NCBI GenBank assembly: GCA_026986155.1 | Contig: JALSPC010000091.1 | Location: 1 to 40,994, forward strand | Length of the DNA stretch: 40,994 nucleotides | Direction of reading: 5' to 3' | Source: a bacterium | Lineage (GTDB): Bacteria; Desulfobacterota; S145-22 | Shown here: in pieces, positions 32,775-40,994 of the stretch | Position numbering within the stretch: the stretch's first letter is position 1 | Layout: the number at the start of each line of letters is the position of its first letter | Notes under the pieces: model-generated | Databases searched by the model: none | The model's input: the letters and a program-made list of their open reading frames with translations, nothing else | Told to the model about the DNA's origin: nothing | Program-made: the position numbers and the translations under genes

Positions 32775-34949
32775 ATGAAGATACGATATCGCATTATCAT
32801 CCCTGTTCTCATCTTCTTTATCGCGGTTGGCACTGTGTTCGCCCTTCTTTTCCGGCACTTTCTCATCCAATCATCCAAATCGCAATTCTATCGCCAGGCT
32901 AAAACCATTCACCAGGTCGTCTTAAACCAAGTCAACCAAGTCGGTGAGGAGGCACTGACCGTTGCCGCTACCCTTGCGGCTATTACGGCGGTGCGAGACG
33001 CGTATCGGCTCTACGAACAGGTTTCCGATGACGCCTCTCGCTCCGAACGTGAGATATTCCTGAAGGACTCGCAAAACTTCCTGAGGGGATGGATTCAGCC
33101 CATCCTCGGGCAAGTCGCCAAGGCGAGCGGCATAAACAGGGAAATAAAGGTTCATTTCCACCTGCCGCCGGCCACGAGCTTCCTCAGGCTCTGGCGAAAG
33201 CCGGGGAACCACGATGGAGGAGACAATCTAAGCGCCTTCCGTCCCTCGGTAGTTCTCGTCAACAAGACCCATAAACCCTATTCAGGGATAGAAATTGGGC
33301 GCTCGGGCTGTTATATCCGCGGCATAGTCTCCATTGACGACGCGAACCAGCACTTTGGTTCGGTTGAATGTCTCTTCCCTTTGACAAAAGTCGCATCGAT
33401 TCTAAAAGGTGTTCAGGATGAGGCCATCAGCATCTATATATTGAGAAATAAACTAATATTATCGAAATCCTTTCACCTCCCCAAACAAAAAACATTGGGG
33501 CCCTATGTGCGAATCTATCCCTCAAAGCCCTCCTGGCTCGACGCCATGTGCCAAAAATGCGCGGCCCGGAAGATTGAAAAAGGAACAACCCGCGAAATAT
33601 TCAAGTTTGTAAATTTTAAGGGGTTCTATTCCTTCCCCATAAAAGACATAATGGGCGAAAATATCGGAATCGTCGTCTATGGGCAGGATTATTCCAAGCA
33701 GCTCCAAACCTTTCGAAAAATGGTTTTTGGCATTATCGCGTTGTTTTTCATCGCGTTTGGCGTCTTGCTGGCCATCCTCATATTTATCGAACGAACCATC
33801 ACGCACCCTATTAATGCCATTTCCGAAACCATGTTGAATCTGTCTTCGGGATTGGAGGATTTGAGTTTTCGTTTGAAGGTTTTCACGAAAGACGAGATAG
33901 GCCAGATGGCCGCGTCCTTTAACCAATTCATGGAACGAATGGAAAACCTGAGGAAATTCAAGAGCATCATTGAAGAAGACGACTCCCTTTCCGAGGTTTA
34001 CAAAAGGATTTCGCGTCTTCTGAAAGAAACCTTCGGGTTCTCTTCTTTCACGATCTACGAAGTAAATAACAGCAAAAATCATATCATTCCCGTTATCATC
34101 GAGGGGCCACCTCCCGACGGACTTTGGTGTGACAAAGAGATTCTTACCGACGCAAACCTTTGCCGGGCGAAAAGAACCTCCAAATTTATATCCTCCACCC
34201 AGGTGACGGGATTATGCTCGAGGTTTATCCAGGAGGAGGAAAATGATTACTTTTGCCTTCCCGTCATCATCGGAGAATCTACGGGGTTGATACTTCAGAT
34301 TATAGTCCGCAAGACGGAAAGAAAGCGTTTGGAATCGAAGGAATTGATGGGATTGTTAAAAACCTACCTCACGGAATGCGCCCCGGTCATCGCTTCAAAA
34401 CGCCTGGTGGAACTCTTAAAAGAAACCACCGCCACGGACGCCTTGACAGGGCTTTTGAACCGGCGATTTCTCGGTGACAGCGCCGAGACTCTCACCGAAG
34501 GGATCCTCCGCCGCTCTTCCCACATGGGAATCCTCATGGCCGACATAGACTTCTTCAAACAGGTCAACGATATGTACGGCCATGAAACGGGGGATCTGGT
34601 TCTCAAGCGCCTTTCCCGTATCCTTTTGGATAATGTGAGACGTTCGGACGTGGTTATTCGTTACGGGGGCGAGGAATTTCTCATCCTTTTGATGGATCCA
34701 CAAAATAAAGAGGTTGTCTTTTCTGTAGCCGAAAAAATCAGAAAGGCGGTAGAGGCTTCATCCTTTTCCGTGGCGGGAAAACAATTGAAGAAAACTATCA
34801 GTATCGGGGTTTCCATGTTTCCGGATGACACGGAAAATTTCTGGCAGTGCGTCAAATTCTCTGATGTCGCCCTTTACAAGGCCAAGGCCTCTGGGAGAAA
34901 CCGCGTTATCGCGTTCGACAAAAAGATGTGGGATGAAGAGGAATACTGA
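32775..34949 (+). CDS. Membrane diguanylate cyclase with dCACHE sensor
   Basis: The 724-residue protein has one helix at 7-29, a periplasmic double-Cache sensor (about 35-312; FRPSVVLVNKTHKPYSGIEIGR), a second helix at 317-338, HAMP (339-395), a GAF-like domain (400-545) and a GGDEF domain from 553. GGEEF (631-635) is intact, so it should make cyclic di-GMP. RRSD (622-625), five residues before, is an inhibitory I-site. Cysteines 452, 463, 481 and 494 cluster in the GAF region and might sense redox state. The DNA is AT-richer than its neighbours, and no Shine-Dalgarno precedes the ATG. TAATAT at 32756-32761 is a possible -10 box. The stop touches kdsB's stop. Confidence 0.92.
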   Translation: MKIRYRIIIPVLIFFIAVGTVFALLFRHFLIQSSKSQFYRQAKTIHQVVLNQVNQVGEEALTVAATLAAITAVRDAYRLYEQVSDDASRSEREIFLKDSQNFLRGWIQPILGQVAKASGINREIKVHFHLPPATSFLRLWRKPGNHDGGDNLSAFRPSVVLVNKTHKPYSGIEIGRSGCYIRGIVSIDDANQHFGSVECLFPLTKVASILKGVQDEAISIYILRNKLILSKSFHLPKQKTLGPYVRIYPSKPSWLDAMCQKCAARKIEKGTTREIFKFVNFKGFYSFPIKDIMGENIGIVVYGQDYSKQLQTFRKMVFGIIALFFIAFGVLLAILIFIERTITHPINAISETMLNLSSGLEDLSFRLKVFTKDEIGQMAASFNQFMERMENLRKFKSIIEEDDSLSEVYKRISRLLKETFGFSSFTIYEVNNSKNHIIPVIIEGPPPDGLWCDKEILTDANLCRAKRTSKFISSTQVTGLCSRFIQEEENDYFCLPVIIGESTGLILQIIVRKTERKRLESKELMGLLKTYLTECAPVIASKRLVELLKETTATDALTGLLNRRFLGDSAETLTEGILRRSSHMGILMADIDFFKQVNDMYGHETGDLVLKRLSRILLDNVRRSDVVIRYGGEEFLILLMDPQNKEVVFSVAEKIRKAVEASSFSVAGKQLKKTISIGVSMFPDDTENFWQCVKFSDVALYKAKASGRNRVIAFDKKMWDEEEY

Positions 34950-35726
34950 TTATCCGGTTATGCCTTTTTGAATACGCAGAATATCCTCGGGATGATCCAC
35001 GCTTATGCCATTGTATTCCACTAAAACGGTCAAGAGCGGAATGCCATATTCCAATGCCCTTAGCTGCTCAAGTTTCTCCACATTTTCCAGATCTGACTTG
35101 GGAAGTTCGCAAAACTTCATGAGCGTTTTTCTTTCGAAGGCGTAAAGGCCTATGTGGCGATAAAACGGATATTTTTCGAGAAATTCCATTTGCTCGTCTT
35201 CAGGTGTTTCGCCTTTATAGGTTGTAAATTTCTCAATATCTCTTCCGTAGGGGATGGGCGACCGTGAAAAATAGAGCGCGAATCCCTCCGCGTCCCGAAC
35301 GACTTTAGCTATTGAAGGATCAAATATTTCTTCGATTTTTTTTATCTTTGTAATTGGGGTCACGATCCCGATGGAGGGATTCCGGGTCAGCGGCTCCACC
35401 ACCGCGTCGATGACCGCGGGATCCATCATCGGTTCGTCCCCCTGGACGTTAACGACGATGTCGCAGGAAATGCGCTCGGCCACCTCTGCCACCCGGTCGG
35501 TTCCCGAGGCGTGGTCCGGCCGGGTCATCATCACCCTGCCGCCCCATCCCTTGACCTCGTCGTAAATCCTCACATCGTCCGTGGCCACCCAGACGGCGTC
35601 GACGCGCTTGGCCTTCAGACTCCGGTGGTAGACGTGCCAAATCATGGAGCGTCCCTGAATCCGCGCCAAGGGCTTGCCCGGAAAACGGGTGGAGCCAAAT
35701 CTTGCTGGAATCACAACGATGTTCAT
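34950..35726 (-). CDS. kdsB: 3-deoxy-manno-octulosonate cytidylyltransferase (CMP-Kdo synthetase)
   Basis: The 258-residue enzyme activates Kdo as CMP-Kdo for lipid A attachment, so the host makes lipopolysaccharide. Family motifs are PARFGSTRFPGKPLA, TRPDHASGTDRVAE, VNVQGDEP and YRHIGLYAF. Length is normal. It is transcribed toward the diguanylate cyclase, and the two stop codons are adjacent with no base between. It is divergent from cooC, and TTGACA at 35736-35741 lies between them on the + strand. Confidence 0.95.
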   Translation of the reverse strand: MNIVVIPARFGSTRFPGKPLARIQGRSMIWHVYHRSLKAKRVDAVWVATDDVRIYDEVKGWGGRVMMTRPDHASGTDRVAEVAERISCDIVVNVQGDEPMMDPAVIDAVVEPLTRNPSIGIVTPITKIKKIEEIFDPSIAKVVRDAEGFALYFSRSPIPYGRDIEKFTTYKGETPEDEQMEFLEKYPFYRHIGLYAFERKTLMKFCELPKSDLENVEKLEQLRALEYGIPLLTVLVEYNGISVDHPEDILRIQKGITG

Positions 35727-35843
35727 CGGCGCTTCTTGACAAATACGCTATGAATTGTTAACTTCCACATAACTTTGAATACCGCAAACTGATTGAAAAA
35801 TACCATCAATCGAGGAGGCTTGCAAGTTGTTAGGAGGAATTAG

Positions 35844-36623
35844 ATGAAAATCGCAATCTCGGGAAAGGGAGGCGTTGGCAAAACGACCCTCGCGGGGGTC
35901 ATGGCCCGAACCCTTTCCGATCAGAACGAAACCGTTCTCGCCATCGACGCGGATCCGGATTCCAACCTCGCCTCGGCCGTGGGCGTTCCGCTGGAGAAGC
36001 TAAATGGGATCACCCCCCTCGCGGAGATGACAAAATTCATCGAGGAGAGGACGGAAACGAGAAAGGGGGGCTACGGATCCATCTTCAAGCTGAACCCGAA
36101 AGTGGACGATATCCCCGAGAAGTTCAGCATCGATCACGAGGGGGTCAAGCTTCTTATCCTGGGAAGCGTGCCCCAGGGCGGCGGCGGATGTTTCTGCCCG
36201 GAGAACGTCCTTTTGAAGAATCTACTGAGCCACCTCTTCATCCAGAGAAACGAGACCGTCATCGTGGACATGGAAGCCGGGCTGGAGCACCTCGGGCGGG
36301 GCTCCACGGGCTACGTGGACGCCTTCATCGTGGTGGTGGAACCGGGGATGCGGAGCATTCAGACGGCCCGGCAGATACGGAAATTGGCGTCCGACCTGGG
36401 CATCAAGCGGGTCTTCGTTGTGGGAAACAAGGTGCAGTCCAAGGAAGACGAAGGCGTCATCCACGAAAACCTGAAGGATTTCCCCATCCTGGGCCTGATG
36501 AGATACAATTCAAAGATCCTCGAGGCGGATCGCAAGGGCGTTTCTCCCTACGACATCGACGAACAGGTCAAAAAGGAGGTCAGCGCCATCCTCGAAAACA
36601 TGAAAAAGGCGTTTGCCGCCTGA
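35844..36623 (+). CDS. cooC: CooC-like nickel-insertion ATPase for CO dehydrogenase
   Basis: The 259-residue P-loop protein of the MinD/ParA class has the deviant Walker A GKGGVGKTT (7-15), the nucleotide motif AIDADPDSNLASAVG (33-47), and the CFC pair at Cys116 and Cys118 that binds metal between the monomers of CooC. The surrounding QGGGGCFCPENVLLKNLL is typical. CooC supplies nickel to the C-cluster of anaerobic CO dehydrogenase. No cooS or acs gene is in the window, so a target elsewhere in the genome is inferred. The ATG at 35844 has GGAGG upstream. The stop is 11 bases before plsC, which is probably co-transcribed. Confidence 0.88.
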   Translation: MKIAISGKGGVGKTTLAGVMARTLSDQNETVLAIDADPDSNLASAVGVPLEKLNGITPLAEMTKFIEERTETRKGGYGSIFKLNPKVDDIPEKFSIDHEGVKLLILGSVPQGGGGCFCPENVLLKNLLSHLFIQRNETVIVDMEAGLEHLGRGSTGYVDAFIVVVEPGMRSIQTARQIRKLASDLGIKRVFVVGNKVQSKEDEGVIHENLKDFPILGLMRYNSKILEADRKGVSPYDIDEQVKKEVSAILENMKKAFAA

Positions 36624-36634
36624 ACTCGGCCGCC

Positions 36635-37360
36635 ATGTGGATTATTCGGACCTTTCTCTACTGGTTTGCGCTGGTCGTTTTCACCATTGTCTTTTCCATC
36701 ATGGCGCTGTTCGCCTCTTTCATCGACCCGGGCGGAAACAGCGCGCACCAGTGCGCCCGCGCCTGGGCGAAAACCCTCCTGCTTTTCGCGGGGGTCAAGG
36801 TGCGCCTGCAGGGGGCGGTGGAGGCCATCGACCTGGAAACGCCCTACGTCTTCATGGCCAATCACCAGAGCGCCTTCGATATCTTCGTCCTCTTGGCGGG
36901 ACTTCCCGTCCCCTTCCGGTGGGTGGCGAAGGCGGAACTCTTCAAAATCCCAATCTTCGGGCCCTCCATGCGCCGGGCCGGCTACATTTCCATCAACCGG
37001 GACAACCCGAGGGACGCCGTCCGGAGCCTCAACGAGGCGGCGAAAAAAATCCGGGAAGGGATTTCCGTCATCGTCTTTCCCGAGGGAACCCGTTCGGAGG
37101 ACGGAAAACTGCTTCCCTTCAAAAGCGGAGGCTTCGTCCTCGCCATCAAGTCCCAGGCGCCCATCGTCCCCACGGCCCTCGTCGGCACCTTCGAGATCAA
37201 GCCGCGGGGGAGGTTCTGGGTCCGACCCCGCACCGCCATTATCCGCTTCGGCGCCCCGGTCGAGACGAAGGGACTGAAAACGCGGGACAAGGAAGACCTC
37301 AAGAACCGTATCCATGGAATTCTTCATGAACTTCTTAAAGATAACAATATAACCGCTTAA
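36635..37360 (+). CDS. plsC: 1-acyl-sn-glycerol-3-phosphate acyltransferase
   Basis: The 241-residue enzyme adds the second acyl chain to make phosphatidic acid. It has an N-terminal membrane anchor (about 5-30), motif NHQSAFD (NHX4D, 76-82), INRDN, and the binding motif FPEGTRS (148-154), followed by PIVPTALVG. I start at ATG 36635; the longer frame before it is an out-of-frame reading of cooC. No clear Shine-Dalgarno precedes the start, so translational coupling to cooC, whose stop is 11 bases away, is possible. Confidence 0.93.
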   Translation: MWIIRTFLYWFALVVFTIVFSIMALFASFIDPGGNSAHQCARAWAKTLLLFAGVKVRLQGAVEAIDLETPYVFMANHQSAFDIFVLLAGLPVPFRWVAKAELFKIPIFGPSMRRAGYISINRDNPRDAVRSLNEAAKKIREGISVIVFPEGTRSEDGKLLPFKSGGFVLAIKSQAPIVPTALVGTFEIKPRGRFWVRPRTAIIRFGAPVETKGLKTRDKEDLKNRIHGILHELLKDNNITA

Positions 37361-37381
37361 AACATAAAGGAATTTAATTAT

Positions 37382-39046
37382 ATGAACAACACCCAAGAAA
37401 TTAAAATCATCCCCCTGGGAGGCCTGGGGGAAATCGGCTGCAACATGATGGTCCTCGAAACCGGGGACGACATCTTTATCATCGACTCGGGGCTGATGTT
37501 TCCCGAGGAATACATGCTGGGAATCGACTTCGTCATCCCCGACTTCACCTACCTGAAGGAAAGGAAGGACAAGGTCCGCGCCATTCTCCTCACCCACGGA
37601 CACGAGGACCACATCGGCGCCCTCCCCTTCCTCCTGAAGGAAATCAATGTCCCCATCTACGGAACCGCGTTCACGCTGGCCCTGGTAGACAGGAAGCTCC
37701 AGGAATACGACTTCGAGGAAAAACCGCGTCTCCGGAAGATAAAACCCAGGGACGTGCTGAAGATAAACACCCTCAGTTTCGAGTTCATCGGGGTCAATCA
37801 CAGCATCGCCGAAGGCGTGGGCATCGCCATTGAGACCCCCATCGGCACCATCGTCCACACGGGGGATTTCAAGATCGACCAGACGCCCCTCGGGGACCCG
37901 ATGATCGACCTGAACCGTTTCGCGGAATACGGTGAAAAGGGCGTTTTGCTCCTGCTGTCGGACAGCACCAACACCGACCACGATGGATTCAGCCTTTCCG
38001 AGCAGACCGTAAAGCGCCAGCTCGAGAAGATCCTCGCGGACACCCCCGGGCGGGTCATCATCACGGTCTTCGCCTCCAACATTCGGAGAATGCAGGGAAT
38101 CCTGGAAAGCGCCCACAAGCTGGGACGAAAGGTGACCCTCATCGGCCGCAGCATCGTGGACAATATCGAGAGCGCCAGCCAGTTGGGCATCCTCACGGTT
38201 CCCGACGATCTTCTCATCGATTTCCGGGACATCGAATCTTACCCGCCGGAGAAGGTCACCATGATCACGACGGGAAGCCAGGGAGAACCCTATTCCGCCC
38301 TTTCCCTCATGGCCACCAACGCCCACAAGCATATCCAGATACAGCCGGGAGACACAGTCATCTTCTCCTCGCGCTTCATCCCGGGAAACGAACGCGCCAT
38401 CACCCGCATCATCAACCAGCTCTACCGGAAGGGGGCGGAGGTGGTCTACGAACAGGTGAAAAACGTCCACACCTCCGGGCACGCCTACCAGGAAGAACTG
38501 AAGATGATGCTGAATCTGGTCAAGCCCGCCTATTTCATGCCGGTGCACGGGGAGATCCGCCTCCTGGCCAAGCATATCAACCTGGCCAAGTCCATGGGCA
38601 TGCCCGAAGAGTCCCTCATCCTGGCGGAAGACGGGGACATTATCCACGTCACGCCCAACCAGGTGGAAAAGAAGGGACGCGCGCCCGTGGGGAAGGTCTT
38701 CATCGACGGGAAGGGCGTCGGAGACGTGGGAACGCTCGTCCTGCGGGATCGGAAGCATCTTTCCGAGGACGGACTGGTCGTCATCCTGAGCGTCATCGAC
38801 GGGGAGAACGGTGAAATGGTCAGCGAGCCCAACCTCATCAGCCGGGGATTCATCTTCGAAGACTTCCACCAGGAGATGCTCCAGGAGGCGAAAGACCTGG
38901 TAAAATCAACCATCATGAACGCGAACACCGATCGGCGGAAGGACCCCGGAGAGCTCCAGAACGAGATCGCCAAGGTTCTGAAGAGATTCTTCAACAGCCG
39001 GCTGAAACGCCGTCCCATGATCCTGCCCCTGGTGCTCGAAATGTAG
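37382..39046 (+). CDS. rnj: Ribonuclease J-type MBL/beta-CASP nuclease
   Basis: The 554-residue protein has RNase J features: IIPLGGLGEIGCNMMV at the N-terminus, the metal motif LTHGHEDHIGALP, VHTGDFK, SDSTNTDHDGFS, the beta-CASP region with TVFASNIRRMQGI, and TSGHAYQEELKMML with the MPVHGE motif. RNase J is a 5'-3' exo- and endonuclease of mRNA. The C-terminal domain (LILAEDGDIIHV to the end) is present, so the gene is complete. It follows plsC by 21 bases, with AAAGGAA upstream, and ftsK follows by seven bases. Confidence 0.95.
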   Translation: MNNTQEIKIIPLGGLGEIGCNMMVLETGDDIFIIDSGLMFPEEYMLGIDFVIPDFTYLKERKDKVRAILLTHGHEDHIGALPFLLKEINVPIYGTAFTLALVDRKLQEYDFEEKPRLRKIKPRDVLKINTLSFEFIGVNHSIAEGVGIAIETPIGTIVHTGDFKIDQTPLGDPMIDLNRFAEYGEKGVLLLLSDSTNTDHDGFSLSEQTVKRQLEKILADTPGRVIITVFASNIRRMQGILESAHKLGRKVTLIGRSIVDNIESASQLGILTVPDDLLIDFRDIESYPPEKVTMITTGSQGEPYSALSLMATNAHKHIQIQPGDTVIFSSRFIPGNERAITRIINQLYRKGAEVVYEQVKNVHTSGHAYQEELKMMLNLVKPAYFMPVHGEIRLLAKHINLAKSMGMPEESLILAEDGDIIHVTPNQVEKKGRAPVGKVFIDGKGVGDVGTLVLRDRKHLSEDGLVVILSVIDGENGEMVSEPNLISRGFIFEDFHQEMLQEAKDLVKSTIMNANTDRRKDPGELQNEIAKVLKRFFNSRLKRRPMILPLVLEM

Positions 39047-39053
39047 GAACCCC

Positions 39054-40994
39054 ATGGAAAAGAAGACCATAACCCGGGAAATCATCGGAATCCTCCTCCT
39101 CGCGGCCGCCGTCTTCGTGGGGATCAGCCTTATCAGCTATTCCCCGAAGGATCCCTCCTTCAACGTGGCCCGCCCCATCGGAAACCAGCCCATTCACAAC
39201 CTGCTGGGCTACTCCGGCGCCGTCATCTCGGATCTCGTGTTTCAACTTCTTGGGCTTTCCGGATTTCTCCTTCCCTTGCTGCTTCTCTTCAACGCCATCT
39301 TTTGTTTTTCGCCTCCCTCCTGGACGAAAATCCTTCTCAAGAACCTCTCCATCCTCCTCGTGGGCGGGACCATCGGTCTCCTCTTCAACCTTTTCACCCC
39401 CGCGCTCCACTTCATGGGCAGCACCATCCCCTCGGGAGGCATCCTCGGGACCTTCATCAATCGCGCGGCCACGCGGTATGTGGGAAAATTGGGCGCCTTT
39501 CTCGTCTACCTGGTCGCCGCGTGGATCGGCCTGACGCTCCTCATCAACCGCTCCATCGTGGGGGTGGTAAAACCCTTTGCGGCCTATCCCGCCAAGTGGA
39601 TCCATTCCTTTAGAAACAAGGCAACCATCCAGAAGGAACGGACAAAACGTCAGAAGGTGGTGGTAGAGAAGGAAAAGAAACTGAAGTTGGAGGAGGTCAC
39701 GCCCGAGATCTCCCTGGCTCTGAATGAAGAGAAGAAACGCCCGCCCAAACAGGAGCACTTCACCTTCATGGAGCAGCCGGAGGGGGCCAAGGAGTTCGTC
39801 CCCCCGCCCCTCTCCCTCCTCAAGGAACAGCCCCGCGGGGGCCCGAGGGTGGACGAGGAGATTCTCAAGTTCAACTCAAAGATCCTGCTCAACAAACTCA
39901 GCGACTATGGAATCGAGGGAAGGGTGGTCCGGGTCAATCCCGGTCCCATCATCACCGTCTATGAGTTCGAACCGGCCCCCGGCATCAAGCTGAGCCGGAT
40001 CGTCAATCTCAGCGACGACCTCGCCATGGCCCTGAGCGCCATCAGCATCCGCATCGTCGCCCCCATTCCGGGAAAGTCGGTGGTGGGCATCGAGATCCCC
40101 AACAAGGACCGGGAACCGGTCCTCCTCCGCCCCCTCTTGGAAGATGACAGTTTCGCGTCGCCCAAGCTGAAACTCCCCCTCGCCCTGGGCAAGGATATCT
40201 CCGGCGTTCCTTACGTCACGGACCTCTCCCAAATGCCGCACCTCCTCGTGGCCGGCTCCACGGGATCCGGAAAGAGCGTCGCCCTGAACTGCATGATCCT
40301 CAGCCTTCTGTTCAAGCTCAGCCCGGAGGAGGTCCGTTTTCTCATGGTCGACCCAAAGATGCTGGAACTCTCCGTTTACGAGGGCATTCCCCACATGCTT
40401 ATGCCCGTGGTCACGGATCCCAAAACAGCGGCTAAATCGCTTCTCTGGGTCGTGGAGGAGATGGAGCGGCGCTACGCCTATCTCGCGGACTTCGGTGTCC
40501 GGAACATCCTCCAGTACCACGACTTGCTGAAGAAAAAGAAAAAACGCGGGAAAAAGCCCCCCCTCCCCGAAGCGGGGGATGAAGAATCCCGGGAAGACAC
40601 CCTCCCCTACATCGTGGTAGTCATCGACGAGCTGGCTGACCTGATGCTGACCGCCTCGAAGGACGTGGAAGGGGCTATTACCCGCCTGGCGCAGATGGCC
40701 CGGGCCGTGGGCATCCACCTCATCCTGGCCACTCAGCGTCCCTCCGTGGACGTCTTGACGGGCATCATCAAGGCGAACTTCCCCGCCCGCATTTCCTTCC
40801 GCGTGGCCTCGAAGACGGACTCCCGCACCATCCTGGACCACATGGGCGCCGAGAGCCTCCTGGGCCAGGGCGACATGCTCTTCCTCCCCCCCGGCACCTC
40901 CCAGATGATGCGCCTGCACGGGGCTTTCGTTTCCGGAGCGGAGATCAACAAGATCGTCCAGTTCCTTAAGAAACAGTCGAAACCTGACTACGTG
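39054..40994 (+). CDS. ftsK: DNA translocase FtsK/SpoIIIE (C-terminally cut by window end)
   Basis: The frame is open from ATG 39054 to the window end, 647 residues, with no stop. Four membrane segments lie at roughly 10-28, 58-83, 96-115 and 145-165, followed by a basic linker (about 180-260). The RecA-like motor has Walker A GSTGSGKS (401-408) and Walker B VVVIDELADL. LATQRPSVDVLTG and FRVASKTDSRTILD are family motifs. A charged lysine-rich insertion (KKKKKRGKKPPLPEA) sits between the Walker motifs. It pumps chromosomal DNA at the division septum. The gamma domain that reads KOPS is beyond the edge. The start is seven bases after the RNase J stop. Confidence 0.95.
   Translation, partial: MEKKTITREIIGILLLAAAVFVGISLISYSPKDPSFNVARPIGNQPIHNLLGYSGAVISDLVFQLLGLSGFLLPLLLLFNAIFCFSPPSWTKILLKNLSILLVGGTIGLLFNLFTPALHFMGSTIPSGGILGTFINRAATRYVGKLGAFLVYLVAAWIGLTLLINRSIVGVVKPFAAYPAKWIHSFRNKATIQKERTKRQKVVVEKEKKLKLEEVTPEISLALNEEKKRPPKQEHFTFMEQPEGAKEFVPPPLSLLKEQPRGGPRVDEEILKFNSKILLNKLSDYGIEGRVVRVNPGPIITVYEFEPAPGIKLSRIVNLSDDLAMALSAISIRIVAPIPGKSVVGIEIPNKDREPVLLRPLLEDDSFASPKLKLPLALGKDISGVPYVTDLSQMPHLLVAGSTGSGKSVALNCMILSLLFKLSPEEVRFLMVDPKMLELSVYEGIPHMLMPVVTDPKTAAKSLLWVVEEMERRYAYLADFGVRNILQYHDLLKKKKKRGKKPPLPEAGDEESREDTLPYIVVVIDELADLMLTASKDVEGAITRLAQMARAVGIHLILATQRPSVDVLTGIIKANFPARISFRVASKTDSRTILDHMGAESLLGQGDMLFLPPGTSQMMRLHGAFVSGAEINKIVQFLKKQSKPDYV

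Noticed and set aside
36548-38869. Long open frame antisense to plsC and RNase J (773 codons); similar long frames lie opposite the complex I genes at 14724-16346, 20907-22943 and 23269-25089
   Set aside because: High GC content leaves few stops on the opposite strand. The translations have no family motifs and are rich in His, Asp and Gly, while the other strand encodes clear complete proteins.
1-40994. CRISPR arrays, phage genes or complete insertion sequences
   Set aside because: No regularly spaced direct repeats and no phage structural genes were seen. The only transposase-family gene is the single RayT-like one, without IS ends.

Overview
The window looks like chromosomal DNA of an anaerobic or microaerophilic, GC-rich, Gram-negative bacterium. 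Evidence: a CMP-Kdo synthetase gene (lipopolysaccharide), a CooC-type CO dehydrogenase maturation ATPase, a NifU/NifS Fe-S assembly pair, an iron-sulfur flavoprotein, an ODP-like diiron protein and a complex I that lacks the usual NADH-input subunits. A Desulfobacterota-like (deltaproteobacterial) source is my best guess. It is an inference from gene content; no rRNA gene is present to test it.

Region 1 (1-5170) handles sulfur and Fe-S clusters. On the + strand lie the end of serine acetyltransferase (cysE), a MoaD/ThiS-like sulfur carrier ending in Gly-Gly and a ThiF/MoeB-type E1 enzyme. Converging on the - strand is an operon, from a clear TTGACA promoter, of cysteine synthase (cysK), a second Gly-Gly sulfur carrier, nifU, nifS and a MOSC-domain protein. 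Together they could make cysteine from O-acetylserine, possibly with a protein thiocarboxylate as sulfur donor. Region 2 (5252-7613) is an SOS operon lexA-umuD-umuC with a palindromic upstream region, followed by a tRNA with anticodon CAU (7685-7761). Region 3 (7900-13287) holds a radical SAM/SPASM maturase, a HisD-family dehydrogenase with altered metal ligands, a TatD nuclease, 400 bases without a recognised gene, and a divergent pair of an ODP-like metallo-beta-lactamase-fold protein and a DUF4388/roadblock-like protein.

Region 4 (13293-27766, - strand) is a 13-gene complex I operon, nuoABCD-X-GHIJKLMN. X is the main finding: in the place of nuoE and nuoF there is one gene joining only the C-terminal [4Fe-4S] part of NuoF to a complete GltD-like FAD/NAD(P)H oxidoreductase. 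NuoG also carries more cysteine motifs than classical NuoG. The peripheral arm therefore appears to have exchanged its FMN-based NADH dehydrogenase for a two-nucleotide flavoprotein of the NfnB/GltD type.

Region 5 (27910-32692) has a GT-A glycosyltransferase, inositol-phosphate synthase, a REP-associated transposase whose presumed catalytic Tyr is His, an array of small hairpins, an iron-sulfur flavoprotein and a cupin. Region 6 (32775-40994) has a membrane diguanylate cyclase abutting kdsB tail to tail, then cooC, plsC, RNase J and a large FtsK translocase gene cut by the window end.
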